Part shown: positions 20,255 through 30,783 of the stretch, in pieces | Position numbering within the stretch: the first letter of the stretch is position 1 | Layout of the letters: each line of letters opens with the position of its first letter | Assembly: GCA_947034885.2 (NCBI GenBank) | Contig: OX344750.2 | Span: 46,661,821 to 46,725,820 of the forward strand | Reading direction: 5' to 3' | Origin: Thuidium tamariscinum | Lineage: Eukaryota > Streptophyta > Bryopsida > Hypnales > Thuidiaceae | DNA: 64,000 bases | Translations under genes and position numbers: made by a program | Notes under the pieces: model-generated | The model's database searches: none | What the model was told of the DNA's origin: nothing | The model's input: only the letters and a program-made list of their open reading frames with translations

Positions 20255-21334
20255 TCACTCAGATTCCGAATCGGTGTCATCTTTGCGAGTTGGGCCAATT
20301 GAACCAGATCCAAAAGTCCCGAGAAATGGTCCACCACCCCATATGTCTCCAGATCCGCTTGATGCACCTCCATGCCCATAATTTCCATAGTAAGGTCCTC
20401 CAAAAGTTGGAGGAGGAATTGAATCATCACGCTGAGATCCCCTGTACCGTGTATCATTATAAGAACTACTTCCAGAGAATCCAGGATAGTACTGAGAACT
20501 ACCTTGGTTGGAACCATAATCACGTGTGGTTCCTTGGCTACCTTGGTAGTTGCCATAGCCACCTCGAGGGTCATTACTGTAGTGTGGATCACTTTGGCGA
20601 TTTTGGGTCCCATAAACACTATGGTCATGTTGATACGATCCATGATGCCCATGTGGTCGACCACGATCCTCGAGACTTCGTTGCATTGCATCTCGCATTT
20701 CTTGCTCGTATTGGATGTCTTCGCGTTCTTGTCTACGCCGAGGTATCTCTCCAAATGACACAGGCGCTGAAGCATCCTTCTCCTCCTCCTCCTCCTCCTC
20801 CGACCAATCATCCTCAGCATCCGGCAATACAACCGGTGCATATCCAAGTTGGCCTCGGTTAGACCACTCTGGCATACAATCACTTATACCAGTCCAACTC
20901 GTATAAATAACAGCATCAGTACGATGCAGTTCGTGGACATTTTTGCCGTAAATTGTGCGCCAATCCACATCTTTGTGGAGCACAATCTCTGCCCAAACCA
21001 TGGCCATGTTGGAGTAGTTCATCACATTCGGTTTGGAGTCACGTATTTCAGCTGACCGTGTGACTTCCTCATACCGGTGGACAAAGTGCTTGCTTAGGCA
21101 CGTCGAAATTTGTCCCTCCCAACGACGAACTTGCTTTTCAGCACGTTCTCTTGACCACATTTTTGAGAGGTGCGTCATTTTGACGTACTTCTTGCATGTT
21201 GTGCAGTCCCAAGATTTCTTCGGCTCCTCCTCCCATCCAGGTTCTGCTACACACAAAGGGTTTGCCCAATCCTCCCAATTCATGTCTTGGGATTTGCCCT
21301 TGGAACTAGATTTTGGTTTATCGTTGCGAGGCAT
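20255..21334 (-). CDS. Protein with shared N-terminal domain and prion-like Gly/Tyr/Ser/Gln-rich tail
   Basis: The frame encodes 359 residues from a true ATG at 21334 (MPRNDKPKSS). Residues about 41-135 match the N-terminal domain of the RING-H2 protein at 6852-10169: CKKYVKMTHLSKMW, SKHFVHR, NYSNMAMVWAEIVL and KDVDW. An acidic run (EEEEEEE, from a CTC repeat at 20780-20801) follows, then a charged helix-like segment around 198-225. The last ~115 residues are rich in Gly, Tyr, Ser, Gln and Asn (YGNYQGSQG, SSQYYPGFSGSS). That composition is typical of proteins that self-associate or phase-separate. There is no enzyme signature. It may be a partner or paralogue of the RING protein through the shared domain. 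The gene is intronless and lies downstream of a GGACGG array. Confidence 0.75.
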   Translation of the reverse strand: MPRNDKPKSSSKGKSQDMNWEDWANPLCVAEPGWEEEPKKSWDCTTCKKYVKMTHLSKMWSRERAEKQVRRWEGQISTCLSKHFVHRYEEVTRSAEIRDSKPNVMNYSNMAMVWAEIVLHKDVDWRTIYGKNVHELHRTDAVIYTSWTGISDCMPEWSNRGQLGYAPVVLPDAEDDWSEEEEEEEKDASAPVSFGEIPRRRQEREDIQYEQEMRDAMQRSLEDRGRPHGHHGSYQHDHSVYGTQNRQSDPHYSNDPRGGYGNYQGSQGTTRDYGSNQGSSQYYPGFSGSSSYNDTRYRGSQRDDSIPPPTFGGPYYGNYGHGGASSGSGDIWGGGPFLGTFGSGSIGPTRKDDTDSESE

Positions 21335-21499
21335 GGTAATAAAATTACCCCAAAGTCCAGAATTAGGGTGATGGGAATTTCAGGGCCGCCCAAAAGCAAA
21401 TAATAATTAAAACTCAATACTATGAAAGTATTCAAGTTTTAATCACAACCATCTCACCAAAATGAAAGGGGCTCACAGAGCTCGAGGCACTGGATTACC

Positions 21500-21955
21500 C
21501 ACTTCGGAAGGCGGACGATTGTGCCTGAATGAGCCGTCCGCGATGCTACTTATACTCGCGGACGGCGGGCGACGTCTCCATCGAGATCGGACGGCCTTCA
21601 GAGCGGACGGGAGATCGTGCGGCCAGAAGTTGTCGTCGTCGGTGCGGACGGCCTGCGGACACGCGGACGGCCTGCGGACGGCATTCCGGACGGGCGGACA
21701 GGGTGCGGACGGCCTGCGGACGCTCTCCACACCATCCGCCCGTCCGCACGACGTCCGCAGTCCGTCCGCACTCTGTCCGCCCGTCCGCAAGCCGGCGGCG
21801 TGCCCGTCCGCACTGTGTCCGTCCAAAATGCCGTCCGCAGAAGTGTCCGGTCGTCCGTCCGCTGGACGTACGTAAAAAAAAATTTCAAATGTCAATGGAC
21901 GTCCGAGGGTTAGCGCCTACGTCCCGTGGACGTCCGGACGTCCGGACGTCCCGTC
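21500..21955 (-). promoter_or_regulatory. GGACGG/CCGTCC array with TATA-like box upstream of the prion-like-tail gene
   Basis: Gene-proximal repeats read CGGACGG on the + strand and those beyond about 21730 read CCGTCCGC, so both orientations occur. A GTATAAG box on the gene-sense strand (21549-21555) is flanked by GCGGACGG and lies about 216 bp before the ATG. The distal end changes to GGACGTCC palindromes (21930-21953), which contain ACGT cores of the kind bound by bZIP factors. Promoter role is inferred. Confidence 0.55.
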
Positions 21956-22992
21956 ATCCCTGGCCTTAATTAATGCATCATTAATTAGCTAACACCGATC
22001 CAGGTAGATTTGGTGAAGTGTAAATCAAATACAACAACTTGCAAAAGTTGAGCGTAATTGTCATTGATAAGCACACATGCTCTATAGAAGACTACTGTGT
22101 AATATGTCCTAATTCTTCATTTATTTCAACTAGAGCTCAACATCAATCTTTCCATCTTCAAATTTCATCAACATCATCTCCTTCAATTTTCTTCAGTTTG
22201 ATCAACAATGCTACAGTAGTACCTAATTAATAGCAATCATGGTGGGATCATTGCAAGAAACAGTGTTCAAAAAGCATAGTGTTTTTCACAATACTCTTGT
22301 TTCTTTTGGAAGTACTTTAAAATTAGAAATATAATTTTTTTAAAAGGTAAAAAATAATTTTCATATATATCTTTAAAAAGAAGGTACCCTAAGAAGGAAA
22401 AGTATAGAAGTTTTTTCTAAGTAGGTGAACAAGAAAAGTGCAAAATCTCATAGAAGTAGTTTTGTCATTGTAATTTCACATTTTAATTTACAGAAAATAG
22501 AGAAAGGAATTTTTCTTAAAACTAAAAATTGGCTATTTAGGAAGAGTTGATATTGATGACATTTCACCAAAAAAACAGATCCAAGAACTATCTTCAATGT
22601 TCAAAAATTGTGCGCAACAGAAGTGTTGTTTGTACTCATGTGGAGGACCTAAAATAATTTATTTTTAGATTTCCTTTGGTAGATATGAGTTTTTTATTAT
22701 GCAAGTAGACCATGAAAGTTTCAACTCCAAATATTTAAATTTAGGGGCTCATAACGTAGTGAAAACCCCTAAACCTCAACTTGTGACAAATTAACAAAAA
22801 TAGTTTTTAAATATACAATGATTTTTTTTATTTCTAAAAAATAAGAGATGTGATGACAATAAAATTATACATCTTCAATAAAAATTTCATGTTCATTCGA
22901 CTTGTGCTTCAAAAGTTATTGCAGACAATGAGAGAGTATGTCCAATTGTGACAGCAAAATAGTACCACCGTTTCTTGCAATGACCCGGTGTA
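21956..22992. other. AT-rich intergenic DNA, nothing recognised
   Basis: About 1 kb of AT-rich sequence without recognisable exon, RNA gene or repeat terminus. Confidence 0.45.
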
Positions 22993-23283
22993 GGATCCAA
23001 AGGTGTTGCTTACACAGCTCTTGTAGGTATTTGCATATTGGTGGTGATGTTCGCCATGGTGGCCAAATCCTTCACTATTGGGGTGTGCAAGGTGAACACC
23101 TTATATCCGTGTGTGCGGGCCATTCAGGACGCTCGCCCTCCCGTGCCCAACAACTAGTGTTGCAATGTGGTGAAGAGCATCGATAAGAACTACATGTGCA
23201 ACTAGTTGAAGTTGACCTTCTTCCTTGCCTAGGTGAAAAATAGTTTGCAGCTGCCCAAGAAGTGTGGCCGCAAGAACTTGTAG
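22993..23283 (+). pseudogene. Non-specific lipid-transfer-protein-like gene, decayed
   Basis: One frame reads a hydrophobic signal-like segment (VGICILVVMFAMVA) followed by a lipid-transfer/DIR1-like cysteine pattern: VCKVNTLYPC, a PPVPNN segment, CCNVVKSIDKNYMCN and LPKKCG. Such secreted proteins bind lipids in a four-disulfide helical fold. The frame is broken by TAG at 23155-23157, 23203-23205 and 23230-23232 and ends at TAG 23281-23283. No in-frame ATG precedes it. One cysteine of the expected CxC pair appears as Tyr. All internal stops are TAG. This is a dead copy, and identification rests on the cysteine spacing. Confidence 0.6.
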
Positions 23284-24718
23284 CCACAAAACCCTATTTC
23301 TTTTTTTTCTAGATTACACATTCTTCTACTAAGTACTACAAATATAAAGTCCTAGTTGGGGAGGGCGATCACGATGAATTGCATATAAATTAGCGGTTCT
23401 TAGAGCTTAGAAAGAAAGTTGTAATCTCAACAAATGGTATTGCATCGAAAGCTCAATAATTTTAGATTTCATGATATTTGCTTTAGATGAGTGTTCACTA
23501 CAATGGATGTGGAGTGAAAGTGGTAGCTAGGTAGGCCAATTTGATCAAATTGGTACAAAATCACTAATCATCTCAATTGTCTACTTATCATGAAAATTTT
23601 AGTTACAATAAATTGCATGCGGTACAAAGCTAATATAGTAACATCCTTTGACGCCATGCTGCAGCATCAGTGGACCCCCGACTTCCAACCGCTCAACAAG
23701 ATTTCTTCTTCCCACGCATCTAATCAACAAGTGTAAAATCCATAGCCCTTTTGCCACAATTACATAGGGCACACATTCTCCTGTCCAATTGCATATGTGT
23801 TGGCAGTCCACGTCGTTCAAGCCACTAAATTCAACACTTCACACAAATATTAAACAATCAAAAATTTACAAGGACTTTTGAATACAAAATAGTAAACAAT
23901 TCATATGGAAAATCTGCTTCAAGTGTAAGGAATGATTGAAGCTTGTGGACATACATGCCACCACAACTGCCAACTAAACCTTCGAAGTACGACCCCAACA
24001 ATCCATAATGTCTATTGTAGCATTGCAAATTGTCCCACATGTTTGAAATATGCATGCCTGGCCAAAAAATTTAGTACAATGATCAATGATGCTACCCGTT
24101 GACCTCTTAGAAGGCCTTTTGGAGACCCCAAAATGTTTCTAATGTGTTTCCTAGTTGCATACTAGTTGTATTCTAGTTAAAGTCTAGTCATTTTTTTTGT
24201 CAAACTCTAGTTGCATTGTAGGTACTTTCTAGCTCTAGTTGAATTTTAGTTGTTTTCTAGTTGAATTGTTGTCAAATTTAGATTATATGCAATTGTAGTT
24301 TGACACACTACACTTTACAGAATGTAAAGTTGTTCACATCAACAATTGTAATAAATACTAGATAAGAAAAACCTGCATCAACTCTTCTGTTCCATTCCCG
24401 TAACCCTAAATTTCATCATACGACTACTTTGCAACTTCAAATATCTATATGTCAAAAGTTGTGCAAATATAGAGAGTTGACATAGTTGTAGGGCACTTGC
24501 ATATGATACATAGCTTCATTTCAATTGATTGTAGCAAACACATTTTTCTTCTAGTGTTGTAAGTGGGTTACCATGCTTGAAACAAGGGACTTATAAGTAG
24601 GTAGTCACCCAAACATTTGGCATAAACCAAAAGTGTTGAATCATAGACTATTGTACACTTGGATTAAATTTTTTTAAGTAGACTTAAATGCATAGAAGAC
24701 TATTTTAGATTTACCCCA
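23284..24718. other. AT-rich intergenic DNA with a degenerate CTAGTTG cluster
   Basis: No gene is recognised. Between about 24145 and 24265, CTAGTTGCAT/CTAGTTGAAT-like words recur about seven times, suggesting a decayed short tandem repeat. Confidence 0.4.
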
Positions 24719-25041
24719 TAAGGTAGGAGGTTCTTAAATGGAGCATTTAAAGGCTGGAACTGAATTTTAGAGTGGTGAAACATCTTAAAATATTTTTTAG
24801 TAAATTTTCCTAGTAGAATTGACATCCAACCCATGTTGTTTAGTATGTTTTGGAGCTTTGTGGAATTAGTCATAAAATTTTGAAGTTGAAGTGGCATAGG
24901 ACTTTAAAATGGAGCACCTCCTAAAAAGTACATGGTGTATACATTGCTTAAAGGCTATGAAAAAGAAACATCTATAAACAATGTACATTTAAGAAAGTGC
25001 TATATTTTAGAGCCCACTCACTTTTAGAACCTCCTACCTTA
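24719..25041. repeat. MITE with TAAGGTAGGAGGTTCT termini
   Basis: The terminal inverted repeats TAAGGTAGGAGGTTCT and AGAACCTCCTACCTTA enclose 323 bp of non-coding DNA. The interior (TAGAATTGACATCCAACCCA, GAATTAGTCATAAAATTTTG) matches, inverted, the elements at 47402-48020 and 13543-13945. The class is uncertain because the TAA and TTA at the ends could be target-site bases. Confidence 0.7.
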
Positions 25042-26380
25042 GTCATAGAACTTTTTGTAGTCAACGTTGTGATATAAATTTGTACATTGCTTTAATATGT
25101 TTTTCTGAGCGTTTTTGATGATTTCACACAAAAAATAACCCATAATCAAGTAGTAGACAAACTTGAATGGTTGGCTAAAGAAAGTCTCCCCAAATTTTCC
25201 TTGACCTTTGGGTTGTCTACTTCCAAGACCTTCCCAAGTTCCAAGAATTACTTGCCTAAGGTCAAGGAAGTGACTATCCACTTTGGCCAAGTAGGTTTCT
25301 AACAAGGATTTTCATTCACTGAAAACATGATGGGTTATAAGCAAAGTTTTATTTGATGTAAACCCCAAAGGTTGATATGATGACTATCTTCCAGTCAAAA
25401 CACCCCATTTCTTTGGACTCCAACCCAAACTTTTTTGGTGAAAATAGGGACCTTAAGCTATTGTAAGAGCATTACCACCCATCTAGCATATAGAATAACT
25501 TGTTGATTAGAGCCAACAAAAGTGCCCCACTTGTATAGTATAATGGATGGTTTGTTGAGCAATTGGCTTGCAAATTCATTTGGGAGGCAACTTGCAAAAT
25601 AACGTATATTTGGAGGTTTTTAACATCATGGCCTACAAAATAACATTACAATAAAAAGGATTTTTACTTTCAAAAACTTCAAAGACTTGGAAGGGTTCAT
25701 ATTTTCAAACCTGCAGCCATTTTCCTCAAATAGTGCTTGGCATTGAGAGATCAATTCTGCTAAAGCAATTTTCACTATTACAAACTAATAAGAATTCTCA
25801 AAGTATTCTATGAGCTAGTAAGAATTACTAGTAAACTAGTGAAAAATTGTGCATACAATAATCAATTGAATTACTAGTAATCAATAAAAAATTTGTAGTG
25901 TGCAATTATTTTAATTCTAATTTTTAGTAATTAGTTGATTATTATACTAATAATCCTTAGTAAATAGTTGATTTTTGTATGCAAGAAATACTATGAATTA
26001 GTTATAAATTTTATATCCTATTGAAAAATTATAAATATAGAAATTGTTAGCTAGTAAGATTATGCAAGCTAATAAAATTGTAAGTCTTATAATCTATGAC
26101 TTCTTAGCATGCCTTGGATGGGGAGGACCATTTTAACCTAGCTAGCAAAGTGGATGTCCACCCATTTTATAAGCCACATCATTGTTTCATTTTGCAAGAG
26201 AGGTGGTAATTCTTTAGACAACATTTATACAAATTTATCAAAATGTAAATTTTTGAATTTCTTTGAATACTTTACTTTATACTAAAGCATTTTAGTAAAA
26301 ATCTAGGATTGGCATGGCATGACAATGGTCAAGAGCTAGGGTTTCACCAAAATGTAATTGTTGACGCAAAAATCTTTCAT
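25042..26380. other. AT-rich intergenic DNA, nothing recognised
   Basis: No gene is recognised. A TTACTAGTAA-rich stretch near 25800-25990 has several short palindromes. Confidence 0.4.
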
Positions 26381-26383
26381 TAA

Positions 26384-26536
26384 CACTACAAGAAAATGGG
26401 GGTATAAATGACTTGTTCATAATGATTGCATCGACAACAATGACTGCAAAATGACTACAAAATGACTATTTTGCAGTCATAGTTGTTGGTGTAGTCATTG
26501 TGAACAAGTCATTTATACCCCCATTTTCTTGTAGTG
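26384..26536. mobile_element. CACTA-type MITE
   Basis: The 153-bp element begins CACTACAAGAAAATGGGGGT and ends with its inverse, the classic CACTA/En-Spm terminal sequence. A TAA target duplication sits on both sides (26381-26383 and 26537-26539). The arms are almost perfect over about 60 bp, so the transcript would fold into a hairpin. It has no coding capacity and would need a transposase supplied elsewhere. Confidence 0.9.
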
Positions 26537-26539
26537 TAA

Positions 26540-29500
26540 AGGTGAATGTTATATTAATGATATTTCAGAAATCATGGCATACTAGTGAAGTTCATGACAG
26601 TGGTTATAAGATACATATTAGCCTACTAAACTCTTTACCTCTCTCATTTTGATTATCTACAATGATCATATATATATGGTAGTGATCGCTCTTTTTGGGT
26701 GCATTGTGTTTGTTTGTTACAATGCACCAAGAAAAAATTTAAATTTAAATTCATTTAAGAAAAATAATAAATTCTCTCGAAACCCCTCTACATTTGAAAA
26801 AAATTAATTAAAATTACTTCCTTCCCTTCTTTCCCCTCCCCCACCTTGAGAACCCAATTAACTTGACAATCAATATAGGACAATTCAAAATTCCATATTC
26901 CATATTCGTATTTGTATCTATATTCACTATTCATTGTTCATACCATATCAAGTATCCATTTTCCATATTTGGTAAGTATTGTATTTACATTTTGTATTCA
27001 TATTATATCCATATCCATATTTTGAATTTGTATTTGGACGGCTCATATTAAATCTCACAAAGATCAATGGCTTGTAATTTTTTGAAAAATTGACAACATT
27101 TAAGAAAGGAAGCTTTTTTAAAGAGAAATCAACAGCTTGTGATTTTTGAAGGAAGGGCTTGGGGAACTAATGAAAAACCAATAAGTGACTACCAATTTTG
27201 GATGCATTGTTCCGCTTGATCCTTTGCCTTCTTCAATACTTTTCAATAGTACCTTCTTCATACACAATTCAAAATTTCTTTTTTCTACATCCTCTCTAGG
27301 AGTCTTGCAAATAGTTTCAATGTTCACACACAATTTAAAAGCCCTTCTCTTTTTCTAACTTGTTCTCTACAAGCACTTTGCATCTTGATTCTAAACCTTG
27401 AAACCTTAAAGTCCATTGTTCTTCTACTACTAAAATATTGCATGAGAAGTAGCAATATACAACGTACTACTCTAAGCATCTCTACTCATCTACCCAAATG
27501 AATGACTTCCTGAAAATGACTTGCAAAATTGCCCCCACAAAGCATAATTTTTTATGGCTTAAGGGGAAAAATTGCAATCAAATTTCTACTTGCAAATGGC
27601 AATTTTTTTGCAAGCTTTCTCTTAGCCTACTCACGATTAGTAAAACAACTTATGACAACATATGGAATGTTGGTGTCATAGCTTCTATAAAACTAATTGG
27701 TAGAGATACAAAATTCTACAATATACAAGGCTTAGGTACAAGAATCTAGCCATAGTATCATATTTTTGTTAAAGAGTCAAGAACTTTTTCTTAGTAGTTC
27801 TTGCTCAACTTCTTAACAAAGGGCTAGTAAGGCAATCCATTTAAATCTAGCTTGCAAAGTAGATGGCCCCCATTTTTCATGCCTAATAACCACCTCATTT
27901 TGCAAGATGAGTGGTGACGCTCTCAAATATAAATTTTTTCAATGGGTCCAAATTTGAATCACCTACAAAATTGGTGTCTCTAACTTATCTAAAGAAATTG
28001 GAAGAATTGATCCAATTGTGTGATATATATTTCACCTTATATTACAAGAAGCTTTACACCTAAAACTTGGGCCCTCCTCTTTGAGGTCAATTGCACAAAT
28101 TTCAACCTTAAGTTTTTTCCATTTACAAGTGATGATTTTATTTTTCTTATACAATAAATTGGCTCAAGTTCTAGGTGTAAATCATTCCTAATTTAATTGG
28201 ATTTTCTTAAAAGTGTGACTTTGAAAAATTAGTGATTCACAATCTAAACAGATAAAAAATTTAGGATTAATACCATATTTAAGTATTTTTGGAATTTAGA
28301 AGGAAATTTGGATTATGCTAAATTTGGGTTTAGACTAAGATTGAAGACCAAGGATATGATCAACATGATTGTTCTCAGCCAATTGTAAATGTTTATTTAT
28401 CCACCCTTAATAAATAACCAAACAAAAGTAGGATTTATATTCATTTGTGGTTTGTTGCTAATAGGGTGCCTAGGCATGGTCCATTGTACTTTTTAAGAAA
28501 TAGATCTTTTATATAATGCCCATGTATGCATTGACTTTGCAACAAATGTTGAAAGATATAGCCTACTTGCAAAATATACAAAAGATAGACAAGTAAGTTA
28601 AACCATAGTGAATCCTTAACAAAAATAAAGGCAGTAGAAATTTATCTTTATTAAGCTCTTAAATTTTTTTTCACCATTTCTACAAATATAAGATTCAACC
28701 TTATCTTATCTTCCTATCAAAAGTCATAGTTGGATGAAGTTTAGTCTTTTAAAGGGTTATTTAAACTTCATCTGTGAACTTCTCAATGTTTTCAATTACA
28801 AATAGAATTGAAATTTTTGAGATGTGCTTACATAAATTAAATCTTGCTAAGGCATAAATTTACACTTGATTAGGGTATTCATTAGTGAGTTCATCCATCC
28901 TACATTCTTAGCTTCATCTCTTATTATCTTTGGAAGTTTGATTTGGTTATCAAAGTGCAAAATAGTTTTGCAATATCCTACATTCTATCTTTCAAATGCT
29001 ATTCTAAAACTACCATTTAGTTGTATTTGAAATATTCTAATTTGTGCTTAAACTTGTTCTTAGAGGTTTGGAACTTCTACTGTCAATTTATTACTTTTGA
29101 AGATTTTATAATTTTTTCTTTGTAGAAACTAAGATTACCTATCTAGAATGATAAGACAATTGAAGATTGAATTTTTTGATTGAAAGTTATGGATGGATGA
29201 CGTTTGACTACTAATGGATACTTCAAACTTCATGTACTAATTTCCACCACTCTACAATTCAAAATGTACTTCAATTTCCACTTTTGACTTTTAGATATTA
29301 TCTGGTTTTTTTATCTTATTAGTTTTATTTTGCTTCAAAAATTCTAACCAAGTTTCATTCAATCTAAGTCCTAAATTTCATCACGTTGTAAACTTTCCCA
29401 TTTTAACTCCAATTTTTGAACCTTTAATGGTCTGACTTATATTTTGACCCTAGCCTTAATTAAGACTTATTAATTACTTAGATTTGAAATGGAAAAGTGA

Positions 29501-30583
29501 AGTTTAGTGACATACATAAATGTTTACTTTGTTGTACTAGTATGGACATACATCCTCATGATTCTCCTCCTGAGCCATCTTATTTCAAGATTTTATTATA
29601 ATTTTTTGGTGTTTTTATAAAAAGAATTGGAAAGCTAACTTAAACTACTTCTACCACTTTCTAACTTCTTTTCTTTCCACTTATTTCATTTTTCTTCCAC
29701 CACTATTCTATCCTATTTGAAATGTTCTAATTGTTGACTTTAAATACTATAGGATTTTTGGCTACTATTTTATAATTTGGTTGACGATTTGGGCATTCAA
29801 TCCAAAGTCAACAATTTCCTACTACTCTCTTATTGAATTTCTTAGTCTCCTCCCTAATCTTCCTTTTCTACTAATCCCTCATACTACAACACTACTCTCA
29901 TTCTTCTTCTTGAACTAAACTTGGGACTTTTGAATGTATGACAATTGAAAATATGAGAGACACTAGTTCATTCTATTCAAGATGTGGTTTTCTTAGTGGT
30001 TTTGTAGACTCTTTTCTTTTCCTCTTCCCCTTACTAGTTCTACTCGTATGCTCCATCTACATAATCAATCAAACTATTCAATTTCCCATATTGATGTTTT
30101 TTTGTTTTTTTTTAATTTTAAAACCATGAAAAAAAAGATTGAATAATTATTAAAAAAAAAATTCTTCATATTCCATGTTTTTAAATTTACCTATAATTTA
30201 CAAATAACATTTGAAGTTGTAATTCTTATTATATAGATTGAGTTTTGAAAATTTTACATTATCATTCTACTTGGTTGCTATTCAATGAGTGTGTGAGTGT
30301 AAGCTTGTGAGATTGTAAGCCTGTGAACTTGTATGCATAAATTTTCTTGAAGATTCTATCTAAAAATTTTGGCCAAAGTTTACTAACTTTAGTAAATTTT
30401 AGTACCCATTAACATGGACCTATTACCGTGGTCCTTTGAACAATCTTATTGTGCCATTTATTGTATTTTGCTTGATTTTAGGAAAAAAAATTGTGACTAA
30501 TTATAATTCTTTTGAAATCAATTGAGGTTATTCCATTCAAATTTAGATTTTTATGATCACTCCCTTCCCACTTAATTCTAGGT
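26540..30583. other. Long AT-rich gene-free stretch
   Basis: About 4 kb of AT-rich DNA. I find no convincing exon, RNA gene or terminal repeat. Short open frames have no recognisable similarity or codon signal. Confidence 0.45.
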
Positions 30584-30783
30584 ACTTATTGGACTTTGCT
30601 AGATTTTTGGGATCACTTTCCTCCTTGTTTTTTGGTACGTTTGGCACCAAGTAGATCCTCCTAGTTGCGGTGTATGTGTGTATATACACACATACACCGC
30701 AACTAGGAGGATCTACTTGGTGCCAAACGTACCAAAAAACAAGGAGGAAAGTGATCCCAAAAATCTAGCAAAGTCCAATAAGT
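30584..30783. repeat. Perfect 200-bp palindrome
   Basis: The two 100-bp arms are exact reverse complements with no spacer. The centre, between 30683 and 30684, reads GTGTGTAT/ATACACAC. The outer ends are ACTTATTGGAC and GTCCAATAAGT. There is no coding potential. See the matching finding for possible origins. Confidence 0.95.

Noticed and set aside
21462-21969. Six or more overlapping open frames in the fourth array
   Set aside because: Same reason: low stop density in GGACGG/CCGTCC repeats, not coding sequence.
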